Below the pieces are notes generated by a model that was given only the letters and a program-made list of their open reading frames with translations, ran no database searches and was not told the DNA's origin. Positions 31,955 through 40,504 of a stretch of DNA of 50,003 nt are shown one piece after another. The stretch covers positions 1-50,003 of the forward strand of contig JAQYDI010000093.1 of assembly GCA_028724245.1 (NCBI GenBank), in the 5' to 3' direction. The translations under genes and the position numbers were made by a program. The stretch's first letter is position 1, and every line of letters begins with the position of its first letter. Source of the stretch: Lachnospiraceae bacterium. GTDB lineage: Bacteria; Bacillota; Clostridia; Lachnospirales; Lachnospiraceae.

Positions 31955-33301
31955 ATGGTAAGTTTTTTACTGCAAATATTTTTCGATCCGGTTATTACCC
32001 TGATTGAAACAGTTCTGTTTTTCTACCTGTTAGCAGGTAAGCTGGAACTGAAACCTTCCCGCTGCCTGATGGCAGTCTGTTTCTTACTTGAATTTTCTCT
32101 TGTGACAGCCATGAATTATTTATCTGTTCCTGACGGTCTCCGCATGTGGATTACCCTTTTTCTGCACATTGCTATCGCATATGTAATCAGTACTTCTCCT
32201 GTTACCCGTAAGATTTTCTGGGGAAGCATCTACATGGTAATTGTCGTTTTTGCCGATACAGTTACTTTTTTGTCCGGATCCTTATTAACGGATTATTCTG
32301 CATCTGAACGCCTTTACGAATATCCGATTACTTATGTGATGACCTTCATCTATCTTCTGGTATGTTTCTGTTCGGTTTTCCTGTTAACCAGAACCAGAAA
32401 GCAGAATCTGATTCTTCCCTGGTATCTGCAGGCTGTTTTTTTTATGATGATTGCTTCTGGTATCGTATCGGTAGAACTCCTTCTGGATTTGCTGCTGTAT
32501 CTGAAACAGATTGACCGATTTACTGAAAATATCCTGTTTTTCTCGATTACCGTCTTTATCCTGATTCTGTTCCTGTCCATTTTCCTTCTTCATGCTATCG
32601 GACTGCTCTATCAGAAAAATCTCGAACTGACAGAGGAAAACCGGCAGAAACTGTTTGAAAAGCAGCAATATGAACTGATCAGCAACACCAACCAGATGCT
32701 CCGTACCTGGAAGCATGACTTCCACCACTATATATCTGCGCTGCAGGCAATGACAGAATCCAGGCAGTGGGAACAGATTCAGGAATACCTGCATGAGATC
32801 AGCCATGAACTGGAAAAAGGAAGCTGGCTGGTAAGAACCGGAAACAGTGTGATTGACGCGGTTCTGTCCAGTAAGCTCCCACGGATACAGCAATGCGGTA
32901 TTGCATTCACGCACAGTATTTTCCTGCCGGAATCACTCCCGCTTGACAATCTGGAACTGACTTCTCTTCTGGGTAATCTTCTTGATAATGCCATTGATGC
33001 ATGCGAAAAACTGGAGAAAACACAGGAAAAATACATACGGCTGGAAATAAAACCCTACAATCAGTTCCTTTTTTTCGATATCAGCAACTCATCTTCCGGA
33101 AATCACCGGTTTGATGTTTCCAATGAACTGATCAGCACAAAAAAAGAAATCGGACACGGTATCGGGCTGAAACGAATCAAACAAATCGTTTCAGACGCCA
33201 GTGGTTTCCTGACTCTTGCCCCGGAAAAAGACTCCTTCCATGTAAATATTGTCATACCGTTGTCTGTTTCCCTTAACTCACCCACAGGAGGAACGCCATG
33301 A
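31955..33301 (+). CDS. AgrC-like sensor histidine kinase (orphan locus)
   Basis: 448 residues: about six N-terminal membrane spans forming the peptide sensor, a dimerisation helix with the phospho-accepting histidine in RTWKHDFHHYISAL (near 255), and a GHKL ATPase domain (LLGNLLDNAIDAC, GHGIGLKRIKQIV). Start is ATG 31955 with AAAGGTGG upstream; the promoter's -10 box lies at 31908-31913, so a longer frame from 31904 would begin before the transcript. Overlaps the regulator gene as ATGA. No agrB or agrD lies beside it. The kinase closely parallels the one at 47.2 kb. Confidence 0.88.
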   Translation: MVSFLLQIFFDPVITLIETVLFFYLLAGKLELKPSRCLMAVCFLLEFSLVTAMNYLSVPDGLRMWITLFLHIAIAYVISTSPVTRKIFWGSIYMVIVVFADTVTFLSGSLLTDYSASERLYEYPITYVMTFIYLLVCFCSVFLLTRTRKQNLILPWYLQAVFFMMIASGIVSVELLLDLLLYLKQIDRFTENILFFSITVFILILFLSIFLLHAIGLLYQKNLELTEENRQKLFEKQQYELISNTNQMLRTWKHDFHHYISALQAMTESRQWEQIQEYLHEISHELEKGSWLVRTGNSVIDAVLSSKLPRIQQCGIAFTHSIFLPESLPLDNLELTSLLGNLLDNAIDACEKLEKTQEKYIRLEIKPYNQFLFFDISNSSSGNHRFDVSNELISTKKEIGHGIGLKRIKQIVSDASGFLTLAPEKDSFHVNIVIPLSVSLNSPTGGTP

Positions 33302-34017
33302 AATTAAGCTGCTGTATTATTGAAAACGAATCCATCTATGTCCATCAGCTGACCGATTTACTGCTGCAGTGGGCATCCGGAGAAAAATGTCATCTTCAGA
33401 TTGACAGCGTATCATCAGAAAAAGAATTCGCCGGACATGACCCCGAAGAATACGATATTATCTTTATTGACATCATACTGGACAGCACGGACAGCAGTGG
33501 GAATGGTATTGATATTGCACGGAAAATCCGCTCTGCCTCCTACACAGGAGAACTGGTCTTTCTGACAAATTTTCAGGATTTTGTTTTTGAAGGATATCCG
33601 GTTCATGCGCTGGACTACCTGTTAAAGCCTGCCTCTTATGATAAAATCAGCCATTGCATGAACCAGGTACTTGAAAAAACATGCTCTCAGAATTTTGTTT
33701 ACCGGGTCAAGGATACCTGGATTCAGATTCCCTACCGGGAAATCATCTATTTTTCCAGCAGCAATCACTCAACGAATGTGATCACGGTTCAAAAACAGTA
33801 CCAGATTCCCAGACCAATAAAAGATGTTTTGAAAATACTTCCTTCCCAGTTTTCCCAGTGTCACCGTACCCTGATCGTGAACCTGCAGTATATCGAAAAT
33901 ATGACCAATAAGGAAATTCTGCTTACAAACCAGGAACGTATTCCCATTGGAAAAAGCTATCTGACACCACTACGCCGTGATTTTATTGATTTAATTAAAA
34001 AAAGGAGAATACTGTAA
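33298..34017 (+). CDS. LytTR-family response regulator (orphan locus)
   Basis: 239 residues: receiver domain with the phospho-accepting aspartate in DIIFIDIILD (near 59) and the conserved lysine in YLLKPAS, then a LytTR DNA-binding domain (IPYREIIYFSSSNHSTNVIT...FSQCHRTLIVNLQYIENM...ERIPIGKSYLTPLR). This is the AgrA/ComE type that binds paired direct repeats. Its probable targets are the GCGTGAAC pairs before its own operon, before the ABC transporter and before agrC. Confidence 0.9.
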   Translation: MKLSCCIIENESIYVHQLTDLLLQWASGEKCHLQIDSVSSEKEFAGHDPEEYDIIFIDIILDSTDSSGNGIDIARKIRSASYTGELVFLTNFQDFVFEGYPVHALDYLLKPASYDKISHCMNQVLEKTCSQNFVYRVKDTWIQIPYREIIYFSSSNHSTNVITVQKQYQIPRPIKDVLKILPSQFSQCHRTLIVNLQYIENMTNKEILLTNQERIPIGKSYLTPLRRDFIDLIKKRRIL

Positions 34018-34060
34018 TGATTCATAAAATTTCTCACTCTTTTCAATTTTAATCATTCAT

Positions 34061-37000
34061 CTATTCCTTCTCTGTCAGCAGCTCCATTAAGTTGATTCTA
34101 CTGCCTGTCAGAATTGATATGACACAGCCGGCCAGATAGCACAGGATGATTGCTCCTGCAGCGATCCATACAGTCTTCCCGTATCCCATCAATAAAAGGA
34201 GCAGGATTCCGGGGATACTGCCGCCAAGACACAGGAGCATCTGTTCCATAAAAAATGTTAAGAACACAGTAACCCTGCCTGCACCGATCCCCCGCATTAC
34301 GGCAAATTCCATTTTCCTGCCATTGATCATAAGCCAGGAAATTACAAAGCCCATCAATCCCACTACTGCCATCAATGCGGGCAGCAGGATATCCGTAAAT
34401 GTCATGTACCGTTCCAGATTTCCTGTCACTTCCGTAAAGCTCTTGTCCTTCAGCAGGATCGTCGTCCGGATGCGTTTCAGATTTCCCACTGCGCTGAATT
34501 CTTTTTCCTCCAGATAATCTCTGAAATGATCCAGCACGCCAGCTGATTTCAAAGAAAAACGGCAGGTATCAAATACCGTGGATCCGGCATTGGCGTTATA
34601 ACGCTCCAGTACATCCATATCCTGCATCCATGAAGGATTTTCCGTGTTGACCGCTTCATCTGTACAGATCAGAGACGACGGACAGCAGAAGGAAAGCGGA
34701 ACGTAGATACTGTTTTTACTGCTGTTCTGCATATATGTACCGACGATCTGTATGGTAACCAGTGCTGTTATGTAATCTCCGCCGGCAGTATCTGCCCTGG
34801 TCCACAGCTCCACAGTATCCCCCGGGGACAGATGGTGCTCATCCATGAAATTCCGGCCTGCCAGCGCCGGATACTGCACACCTTCCCCGTATCCGGCCAA
34901 AAACGGTTCATACCGGTCATCCGAAAACATGGATTCATTCCAGCCTTCAAGCCACTGTATTTCCCACTTCTGATGATAGAAAAATTCAGGTGCAGCACTT
35001 AATCCGTTCAGGGCTGTAATCTCCGGCTGTTTTCTGAGCCATGCATTCATCCGGTCCCCGGAAGAATGCCCGTTGCCGAAGTCAGGCATCTCTCCCTCAA
35101 ACCAGTAATGATAGCCGGTACTTACAAGGGTTTCATTCAACAGGCCCGAAGAGGATAATTCCTGCACCTCATAAAAGGGCACACCGACTCCCAGGGCACT
35201 GCGCCCGCTTGTATCAACAATATAACCTTCCATGGTGCTGTGATAAATATCGTCAAGCTGTGTCTGTTTATCCTGTACGGAACCGGCAAGCATCCCGAGA
35301 AACATGGATAACCCAAAGGCGACGCCCATGACAACGCCGGAACGCCAGCCGCCCCTCTTTGCGGCCAGCAGCGCATATCGGGCGGTTCCCCTGCCCCGGG
35401 AAGAGGTCTGATCTTTAGGAACACGGACACGGCTTTTTCCCTTCTTCGGGCTGCCCGTCCGGTGCATTCCCTGTAAAAATAAAATACACAGCATCATGGC
35501 CATGGAAAATACCGCCATACATACTGCTGCAATGACCCGGACAGGAAGATTCCCGGAATCAATCGCATCCATGGCAGCACCCACTGCTGTTTCACTGTAT
35601 CGTCTATCCACAGAATACTGCCCTTTCGCAGCACGCAGGGTCATATCCAGTACGCGCCCGAACACCATACCTCCGGCGATTCCCCCAAAGATAACAGAAA
35701 CACCGGATACTACAGCTGCACCAGACAAAATCCACAGACCGATTTTACGCTCCGGTGTTCCAAGGGAGGACAGAACAGACACCGTTTCCTTCTGTCTTGC
35801 CACGAACAGATAAGCAAACAAGAGCAGTACCACCAGCGTGGCACAGATTCCTGCTGCTGTCACCGCCTTTGCAATGGAAAGCAGCATTTTCAAAGGACGT
35901 GACATTTCTGCATAGCCCTGATCAAACAGTGTCACATGGACCTGCTCCGGCAGCATATTTTCTATCCGTTCAACGGTGTCTGCAGCACTTTCATTATCCA
36001 GCACGCATCTGCCGATCTGATAGCCGAACTTCGGGGAAGTAAAACCTGCAGCACCTCCGGAGACCTGGCCGTCAGATGAAAAGACATTCCCCGAAGTCCA
36101 CAGGCATCCGTCATAATCACGGCTTTCGTTTGTAATGCCCACAACGGTCAGAGACACCGGCCCCTGAGCCGAAGGTTCCATGTCAAACCGGTCAGAAGGC
36201 TTAGAAACCAGTTCTGTCACACAAATACGGTCGCCCACGTCGATTTTCATGGAAAGGGCGGTGGTGCCGCTGATAACACAGGCAGAGGTTTCCCCCTCCT
36301 GCGGAAACCGGCCTTCTTTCAGGTATAAAGTTCCCTGATGGAATACTTCCAGGGAAGAAACATCCTTGCTCGCTTCCATTCGGGCATAACTGCCGGCAAT
36401 CTGATAGGTTTGGCTGTACTCCTGAAAAATGCCGTCACCCTCCGTTTCCGGCTTATCGGAGATCTTCCGGTAGGGCAGCTCCTCACAGCCATCATAAAAG
36501 CTGCTCACAGAATACGACCCATTTCCACCGCTTCCCATGATTTTATCAGCATGAATCAGGTACCTTTCACCGCTCTCCGGCTTAAAATCCGTATTCCCTG
36601 GATCAAGCATGATCAGCTTTCCCTCGATATCATCCGCAGCATACAGCACCCGGCTGACATAAGCAGAATAACTGTCGCTCTCATAGGTCCCTGTATACCG
36701 GCCATTGGAACAGGTATAATAGGGCAGGTTTTCCTTCTGCCCGTCCACAGGAAAAAGAACCTGCCGGCTGCGGGTATCGACCCTGTTTTCATAAACAGAA
36801 TCGGGAGATACCAATTGATATTCGGATGTGATTTCATTGAAAATAATATAGCGGTCCGGCAGTTCCTGCTCTGTAAGAGCCTTCACGCCGCCTTCGGTGA
36901 ATACCGGATAGGCTTCCATCTCTTTCCCTTCCCCGCGGACGATCCACAGCCGCCTGTCCGCATCATAAACAACACAATCCTGGGGAAGAAGTGTTTCGTC

Positions 37001-37423
37001 CTCGAAATCGCCGTTTGCTGTCACTGGAATGGAAACAAGGCGGCTCACCTCCAGAACTGCCTTATCCCCACAGGGAAGTTCTCCAGAATTCCTTTTATAA
37101 TCCTGTATGGATACCAGCGTATTCTCCGATGGCTCCCAAAGCTTCACTCCATCGAGCGCCCCGATATCCACCGATTTCATCTCCTGTGCAGCATTTCGTG
37201 AAAATTCATCTGCAGCATCCTGGTTGTTATAATCCGAACCGATATATTCGATCAGGGCAATCGTAGTGTAGGATTCATCGCACTGCGCCAGCATCCGGGA
37301 GCAGTAAACCCACATGCCGGCACCCAGCGTAACGGTCACCGTAAGCAGGAAAATCAGCAACCCGAACAGCAGCGATCTTTTTCCGGCCCGGAGAGTTGTT
37401 TTGATACCATTGCGTACGTACAT
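34061..37423 (-). CDS. FtsX/MacB-type ABC transporter permease
   Basis: 1120 residues. Layout: a membrane helix near the N-terminus (LLFGLLIFLLTVTVTLGAG), a large extracellular domain, a first FtsX block of three spans (near 520-660), a linker and a second helix (GVVMGVAFGLSMFLGML), a second extracellular domain, and a final FtsX block (LPALMAVVGLMGFVISWLMI ... WIAAGAIILCYLAGCVIS). Such permeases export peptides or act as mechanotransmitters rather than import nutrients. RBS GGGGGA precedes the ATG; the gene lies 17 bp after its ATPase. Likely function: export of, or defence against, a peptide under agr-type control. Confidence 0.88.
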   Translation of the reverse strand: MYVRNGIKTTLRAGKRSLLFGLLIFLLTVTVTLGAGMWVYCSRMLAQCDESYTTIALIEYIGSDYNNQDAADEFSRNAAQEMKSVDIGALDGVKLWEPSENTLVSIQDYKRNSGELPCGDKAVLEVSRLVSIPVTANGDFEDETLLPQDCVVYDADRRLWIVRGEGKEMEAYPVFTEGGVKALTEQELPDRYIIFNEITSEYQLVSPDSVYENRVDTRSRQVLFPVDGQKENLPYYTCSNGRYTGTYESDSYSAYVSRVLYAADDIEGKLIMLDPGNTDFKPESGERYLIHADKIMGSGGNGSYSVSSFYDGCEELPYRKISDKPETEGDGIFQEYSQTYQIAGSYARMEASKDVSSLEVFHQGTLYLKEGRFPQEGETSACVISGTTALSMKIDVGDRICVTELVSKPSDRFDMEPSAQGPVSLTVVGITNESRDYDGCLWTSGNVFSSDGQVSGGAAGFTSPKFGYQIGRCVLDNESAADTVERIENMLPEQVHVTLFDQGYAEMSRPLKMLLSIAKAVTAAGICATLVVLLLFAYLFVARQKETVSVLSSLGTPERKIGLWILSGAAVVSGVSVIFGGIAGGMVFGRVLDMTLRAAKGQYSVDRRYSETAVGAAMDAIDSGNLPVRVIAAVCMAVFSMAMMLCILFLQGMHRTGSPKKGKSRVRVPKDQTSSRGRGTARYALLAAKRGGWRSGVVMGVAFGLSMFLGMLAGSVQDKQTQLDDIYHSTMEGYIVDTSGRSALGVGVPFYEVQELSSSGLLNETLVSTGYHYWFEGEMPDFGNGHSSGDRMNAWLRKQPEITALNGLSAAPEFFYHQKWEIQWLEGWNESMFSDDRYEPFLAGYGEGVQYPALAGRNFMDEHHLSPGDTVELWTRADTAGGDYITALVTIQIVGTYMQNSSKNSIYVPLSFCCPSSLICTDEAVNTENPSWMQDMDVLERYNANAGSTVFDTCRFSLKSAGVLDHFRDYLEEKEFSAVGNLKRIRTTILLKDKSFTEVTGNLERYMTFTDILLPALMAVVGLMGFVISWLMINGRKMEFAVMRGIGAGRVTVFLTFFMEQMLLCLGGSIPGILLLLLMGYGKTVWIAAGAIILCYLAGCVISILTGSRINLMELLTEKE

Positions 37424-37440
37424 AGCTATCCCCCGCCCCC

Positions 37441-38106
37441 TTACCTGACTGCTCTTCCGTCTTCCAGCTTCAGGATCCGGTCTGCCCTCGCCGCCATCCC
37501 GTCATCATGGGTTACTACAATCACACAATAACCGTTATCGTGTGCCAGAGACTGCAGAATACGGAAAATATTTTCCCCGTTGGCGGTGTCAAGATTTCCG
37601 GTCGGCTCATCCGCAAGGAGTATTTTCGTATCCATTCCCAGGGCACGGGCGATGGCCACACGCTGCTGTTCCCCGCCGGACAGCAGCGCCGGATAACGGT
37701 TCAGCACACTTTCCGGCAATCCCACACGGGCCACAAGCTCTGTGGCTTTTTTTCTGGCAGCTCTCGCATTCATTCCTTTCAGCTCCATGGGATACATGAC
37801 ATTCTCCGCAACGGTCAGCAATGGAAGCAGACGGAAATTCTGGTAGATAACTGCCGCCTTGTCCCTCCGGTATTCATCCAGCTTCATGGAAGATGTGGGC
37901 TTTCCCGCACAGAGAATTTCACCGGATGAAGGCAGGTCAAGCCCTGCCATCAGTGACAGAAGCGTAGTTTTGCCACTTCCCGAACGCCCCACAATTGCCT
38001 GCAGAAGACCCGTCTCGAATACACAGCTGACATCCTTCAAAGCTTCTACTTTCTGATATTTTGTACTGTATATGTACCCGACATGATGCAGTTCCAGAAT
38101 TCCCAT
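37441..38106 (-). CDS. ABC transporter ATP-binding protein (MacB/LolD type)
   Basis: 221 residues with Walker [13 protein letters not shown]-loop [13 protein letters not shown], signature [15 protein letters not shown], Walker [13 protein letters not shown] and the H-loop [10 protein letters not shown]. The short single-domain form and GNLD motif place it with MacB/LolD/FtsE partners of FtsX-type permeases. Start ATG 38106 with AAAGGGG upstream. It is first in a two-gene operon transcribed from a promoter nearly identical to that of the facing kinase operon. Confidence 0.93.
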   Translation of the reverse strand: MGILELHHVGYIYSTKYQKVEALKDVSCVFETGLLQAIVGRSGSGKTTLLSLMAGLDLPSSGEILCAGKPTSSMKLDEYRRDKAAVIYQNFRLLPLLTVAENVMYPMELKGMNARAARKKATELVARVGLPESVLNRYPALLSGGEQQRVAIARALGMDTKILLADEPTGNLDTANGENIFRILQSLAHDNGYCVIVVTHDDGMAARADRILKLEDGRAVR

Positions 38107-38124
38107 TCAATATTTACCCCTTTC

Positions 38125-38230
38125 CTTTTGCAATCTGCGTACATATAGAATATCATAAAAAAACAGATAATTCCACAAATGTGATTGTCAATTCACGCGT
38201 TTAAAAGGGCTGTTCACGCAAATTGTATTG
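38125..38230 (-). repeat. 106-bp promoter repeat, right copy
   Basis: Inverted relative to 31830-31935. It carries the ABC transporter promoter and points inward. Together the two copies frame 6.4 kb. Confidence 0.9.
38147..38219 (-). promoter_or_regulatory. LytTR-type operator and promoter of the ABC transporter
   Basis: Minus-strand GCGTGAACAG (38219-38210) and GCGTGAATTG (38198-38189), 21 bp apart, with -10 box TATTCT (38152-38147) 46 bp from the second repeat, the same geometry as at 31841. Confidence 0.75.
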
Positions 38231-38293
38231 ACTTTTCCTGTTTGTATGTTAAATTTGATATAAAACCTAAAATCCGAATTATAGTCACTCAAA

Positions 38294-40015
38294 TTAACTC
38301 TTGAGGATGCCCAGCCGAGTCAGAAAAAGCCGATCCCTTTCGACTGTCTCTGTCCGCCAACGTGCTCTGCCTATGTTTGAATTAACCGTTGTTTCCTGAA
38401 TGGCATCAAACCAATCAAACAGCTTCGCTACAGACATACCTTTTAACCAGTTAAGAAGTGCTTTTTCTTTCCTGAAAGTTTCCGATTTGTCATGTGCCGG
38501 ATCACCCGTAGGAACAGCAAGCGAATTCTTAAGTGCATTAAGTTTTTTTAGAAAAAAAGTTTCATAGCCATATGCGACAAACTGGCAGAAAAAGCGTCCT
38601 TCCAGTGATTCGGTAGTTTTTGACCGCGTTACATGGGCATCATTATACTGTTTGTCAATGCGGAAACCTTCCTCCGTCTTCTCACGGAGGCGGTATTCCC
38701 TTAAGGCACTAAAGGCATCCATTTTCTCATTTGATACAAGTACAAAGTATCCATAGAAACAGGTTTCTTTCATGATCGCTTTGTCGTTTAATGCTACAGT
38801 CATCCGACCACGCACTGTCTTTATGATCAGGAACCGTTCTGCTATACGGCGCTCAGATTTCGTCAGCAGGGATACATCCTCACCGTTCAGGAGTTGCTGC
38901 TTTACACTCTGTATCTCCTTCATGAGGATGGCTGTGTCAAGCCTCGCCTTATCCGTGTCCAACACGAAATGAAGATACAAACGATGTTCTTCTGGGGTAA
39001 TGGCCCCTTTTTGTATCTCGCTACGTGTGCGTTTGCGTTTATATGAAAACACATGGCTGATTCTTTTGGTGACACAGTACAGGCTCGGGTCATCCGGACA
39101 CGCATTTGACGGTTTTGTTATCTCCTGCGCTGCAGACTGCAGTTCCGGGAAAATCCACTTGATATCAAGTTGTCCGCGCATCAGGAATTTTATATGTGCA
39201 TGCATAAACTCAAGAATATTATCCTCTGAGAAGAAACCGCCGTCAAGTACCAGTAAGGGCTTGTCCATGCCAAGAACAGACAGCTGTTTCAATGCGTTAA
39301 GTACGGAAATAACATCCGGTATGTTCCCTGGCTGACGGGAAAAAGCAATCGGCTGGTGATCTTTCAGGCTGAATAACGTGAGCATTTTCACAGAGGCCAG
39401 ACCGTTACCGTCCTTGTTGTAACCGAAACGTACATCATTCAGGAATTCAGAATATGAGGATACTGTGGTACTGTCGACGGCAACAGATGCTCTTGATGCC
39501 GCATGTGAAGCCCGATGGCGGAAGTAATTCTGAGATACTGAAATATCCTGGCCCAGCATTTTCATCAGAGAATAACATGTGTCCTCGGAAAGGCCCTCCT
39601 GATAGGGGAGCTCATGACCTATCTGCCATTCTTCAATACGGCGGATCGTTTTATCAGGATTGGCCATCCAGAACCTTGCAATGGAGATTATTTTTTGCGC
39701 CGTACCTTTATCCGTGGAATTGAACAGGTCGTCATCTATTCCGGATTCCCTGCCGATCCACTCAAGAATGTCTGTGACACCGACAGTCTTACGGACAGCA
39801 GTATTATTGGCCGTTTTGAGAGATCTGCGCGGTCTGGTTGGAACGATGCCGTTACCATCTGGGGATTTTTTCCCAAGCAGTCTGCTGGAAACATGTTTAT
39901 TATACCTTTTTTCGGGGTTATACAGTGTTGTAACTTCATAGATGTAGATATCACCATTTGATTGGGGCCGCTCAATACGTTTGACCTTGGGCTCCCCGGA
40001 AGCTTTTCTGGGCAT
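38294..40015 (-). CDS. IS1634-type transposase (IS4 superfamily)
   Basis: 573 residues with the IS1634-like layout: DNA-binding N-terminal part, DDE core with VAVDSTTVSSY, LLVLDGGFFSED, and a C-terminal YREKTEEGFRIDKQ-like segment (here YRLREKTEEGFRIDKQYND). AAGGAG lies before the ATG at 40015. The frame is intact. I could not fix the terminal repeats: AT-rich stretches sharing TTTTCCT lie near 38232 and near 40108, but pairing is imperfect. It inserted between the ABC transporter promoter and secA2. Confidence 0.88.
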   Translation of the reverse strand: MPRKASGEPKVKRIERPQSNGDIYIYEVTTLYNPEKRYNKHVSSRLLGKKSPDGNGIVPTRPRRSLKTANNTAVRKTVGVTDILEWIGRESGIDDDLFNSTDKGTAQKIISIARFWMANPDKTIRRIEEWQIGHELPYQEGLSEDTCYSLMKMLGQDISVSQNYFRHRASHAASRASVAVDSTTVSSYSEFLNDVRFGYNKDGNGLASVKMLTLFSLKDHQPIAFSRQPGNIPDVISVLNALKQLSVLGMDKPLLVLDGGFFSEDNILEFMHAHIKFLMRGQLDIKWIFPELQSAAQEITKPSNACPDDPSLYCVTKRISHVFSYKRKRTRSEIQKGAITPEEHRLYLHFVLDTDKARLDTAILMKEIQSVKQQLLNGEDVSLLTKSERRIAERFLIIKTVRGRMTVALNDKAIMKETCFYGYFVLVSNEKMDAFSALREYRLREKTEEGFRIDKQYNDAHVTRSKTTESLEGRFFCQFVAYGYETFFLKKLNALKNSLAVPTGDPAHDKSETFRKEKALLNWLKGMSVAKLFDWFDAIQETTVNSNIGRARWRTETVERDRLFLTRLGILKS

Positions 40016-40223
40016 GTGGCAACTCCTTTTATTTAGTGTCTATATTATATCATAAACACTAAACGAAAACAACCCTGCGGTGTCCAGAAAACGTTGATTT
40101 TACAAGGAAAATCGGGATTTTGCTCCCTGATGTTAATGATATTGAGTGGCCATTATATGGATTTTAGGATAAAAAGTTGGGTATTGAAATATTCCCGGAA
40201 AGGAGCTTCAGAAGCAGCAGCAA

Positions 40224-40388
40224 ATGAAGAAAATATTATTAGTGGTATTATTGGTTGCTTTTTCTTTATTTGGTTGTAATCATACATCCAATAGTAGAGA
40301 GCCATTTTCTCAGACACAAACGTCACAAACGCAAAATATTAATACTTCAGATCATCATATTGACGACCATAATAACCATCACAATTAA
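40224..40388 (+). CDS. Small histidine-rich lipoprotein
   Basis: 54 residues: signal peptide with lipobox LFGC (MKKILLVVLLVAFSLFGCNH), a Ser/Thr/Gln linker (QTQTSQTQN) and a histidine-rich end (SDHHIDDHNNHHN) that could bind zinc, nickel or copper. It is the only plus-strand gene between two minus-strand ones. The AAAGGAG at 40197-40203 is about 20 bases away, too far to be ideal, so expression is uncertain. Confidence 0.5.
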   Translation: MKKILLVVLLVAFSLFGCNHTSNSREPFSQTQTSQTQNINTSDHHIDDHNNHHN

Positions 40389-40504
40389 TGTATTGCTCAT
40401 ATAAAGTCTGTAAATGTTAGTTTTCAGAGCAATATCCATCCTTCGTTCTTTTGTTGCTAATATAAGACGAGGGATGGTGTTATACTTTCTGCCATCTTTC
40501 ACTA

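Noticed and set aside
31830-38230. The 106-bp inverted repeats as ends of a transposon
   Set aside because: They contain promoter elements and leaders, no transposase or recombinase lies inside, and no flanking target duplication was seen.
38231-40120. Exact ends of the IS1634-type element
   Set aside because: Candidate AT-rich ends share only short stretches, so I gave the transposase gene without element borders.
40094-40279. 61-codon frame overlapping the small histidine-rich lipoprotein
   Set aside because: It lacks a ribosome site and any plausible domain. The overlapping lipobox frame explains the region better.
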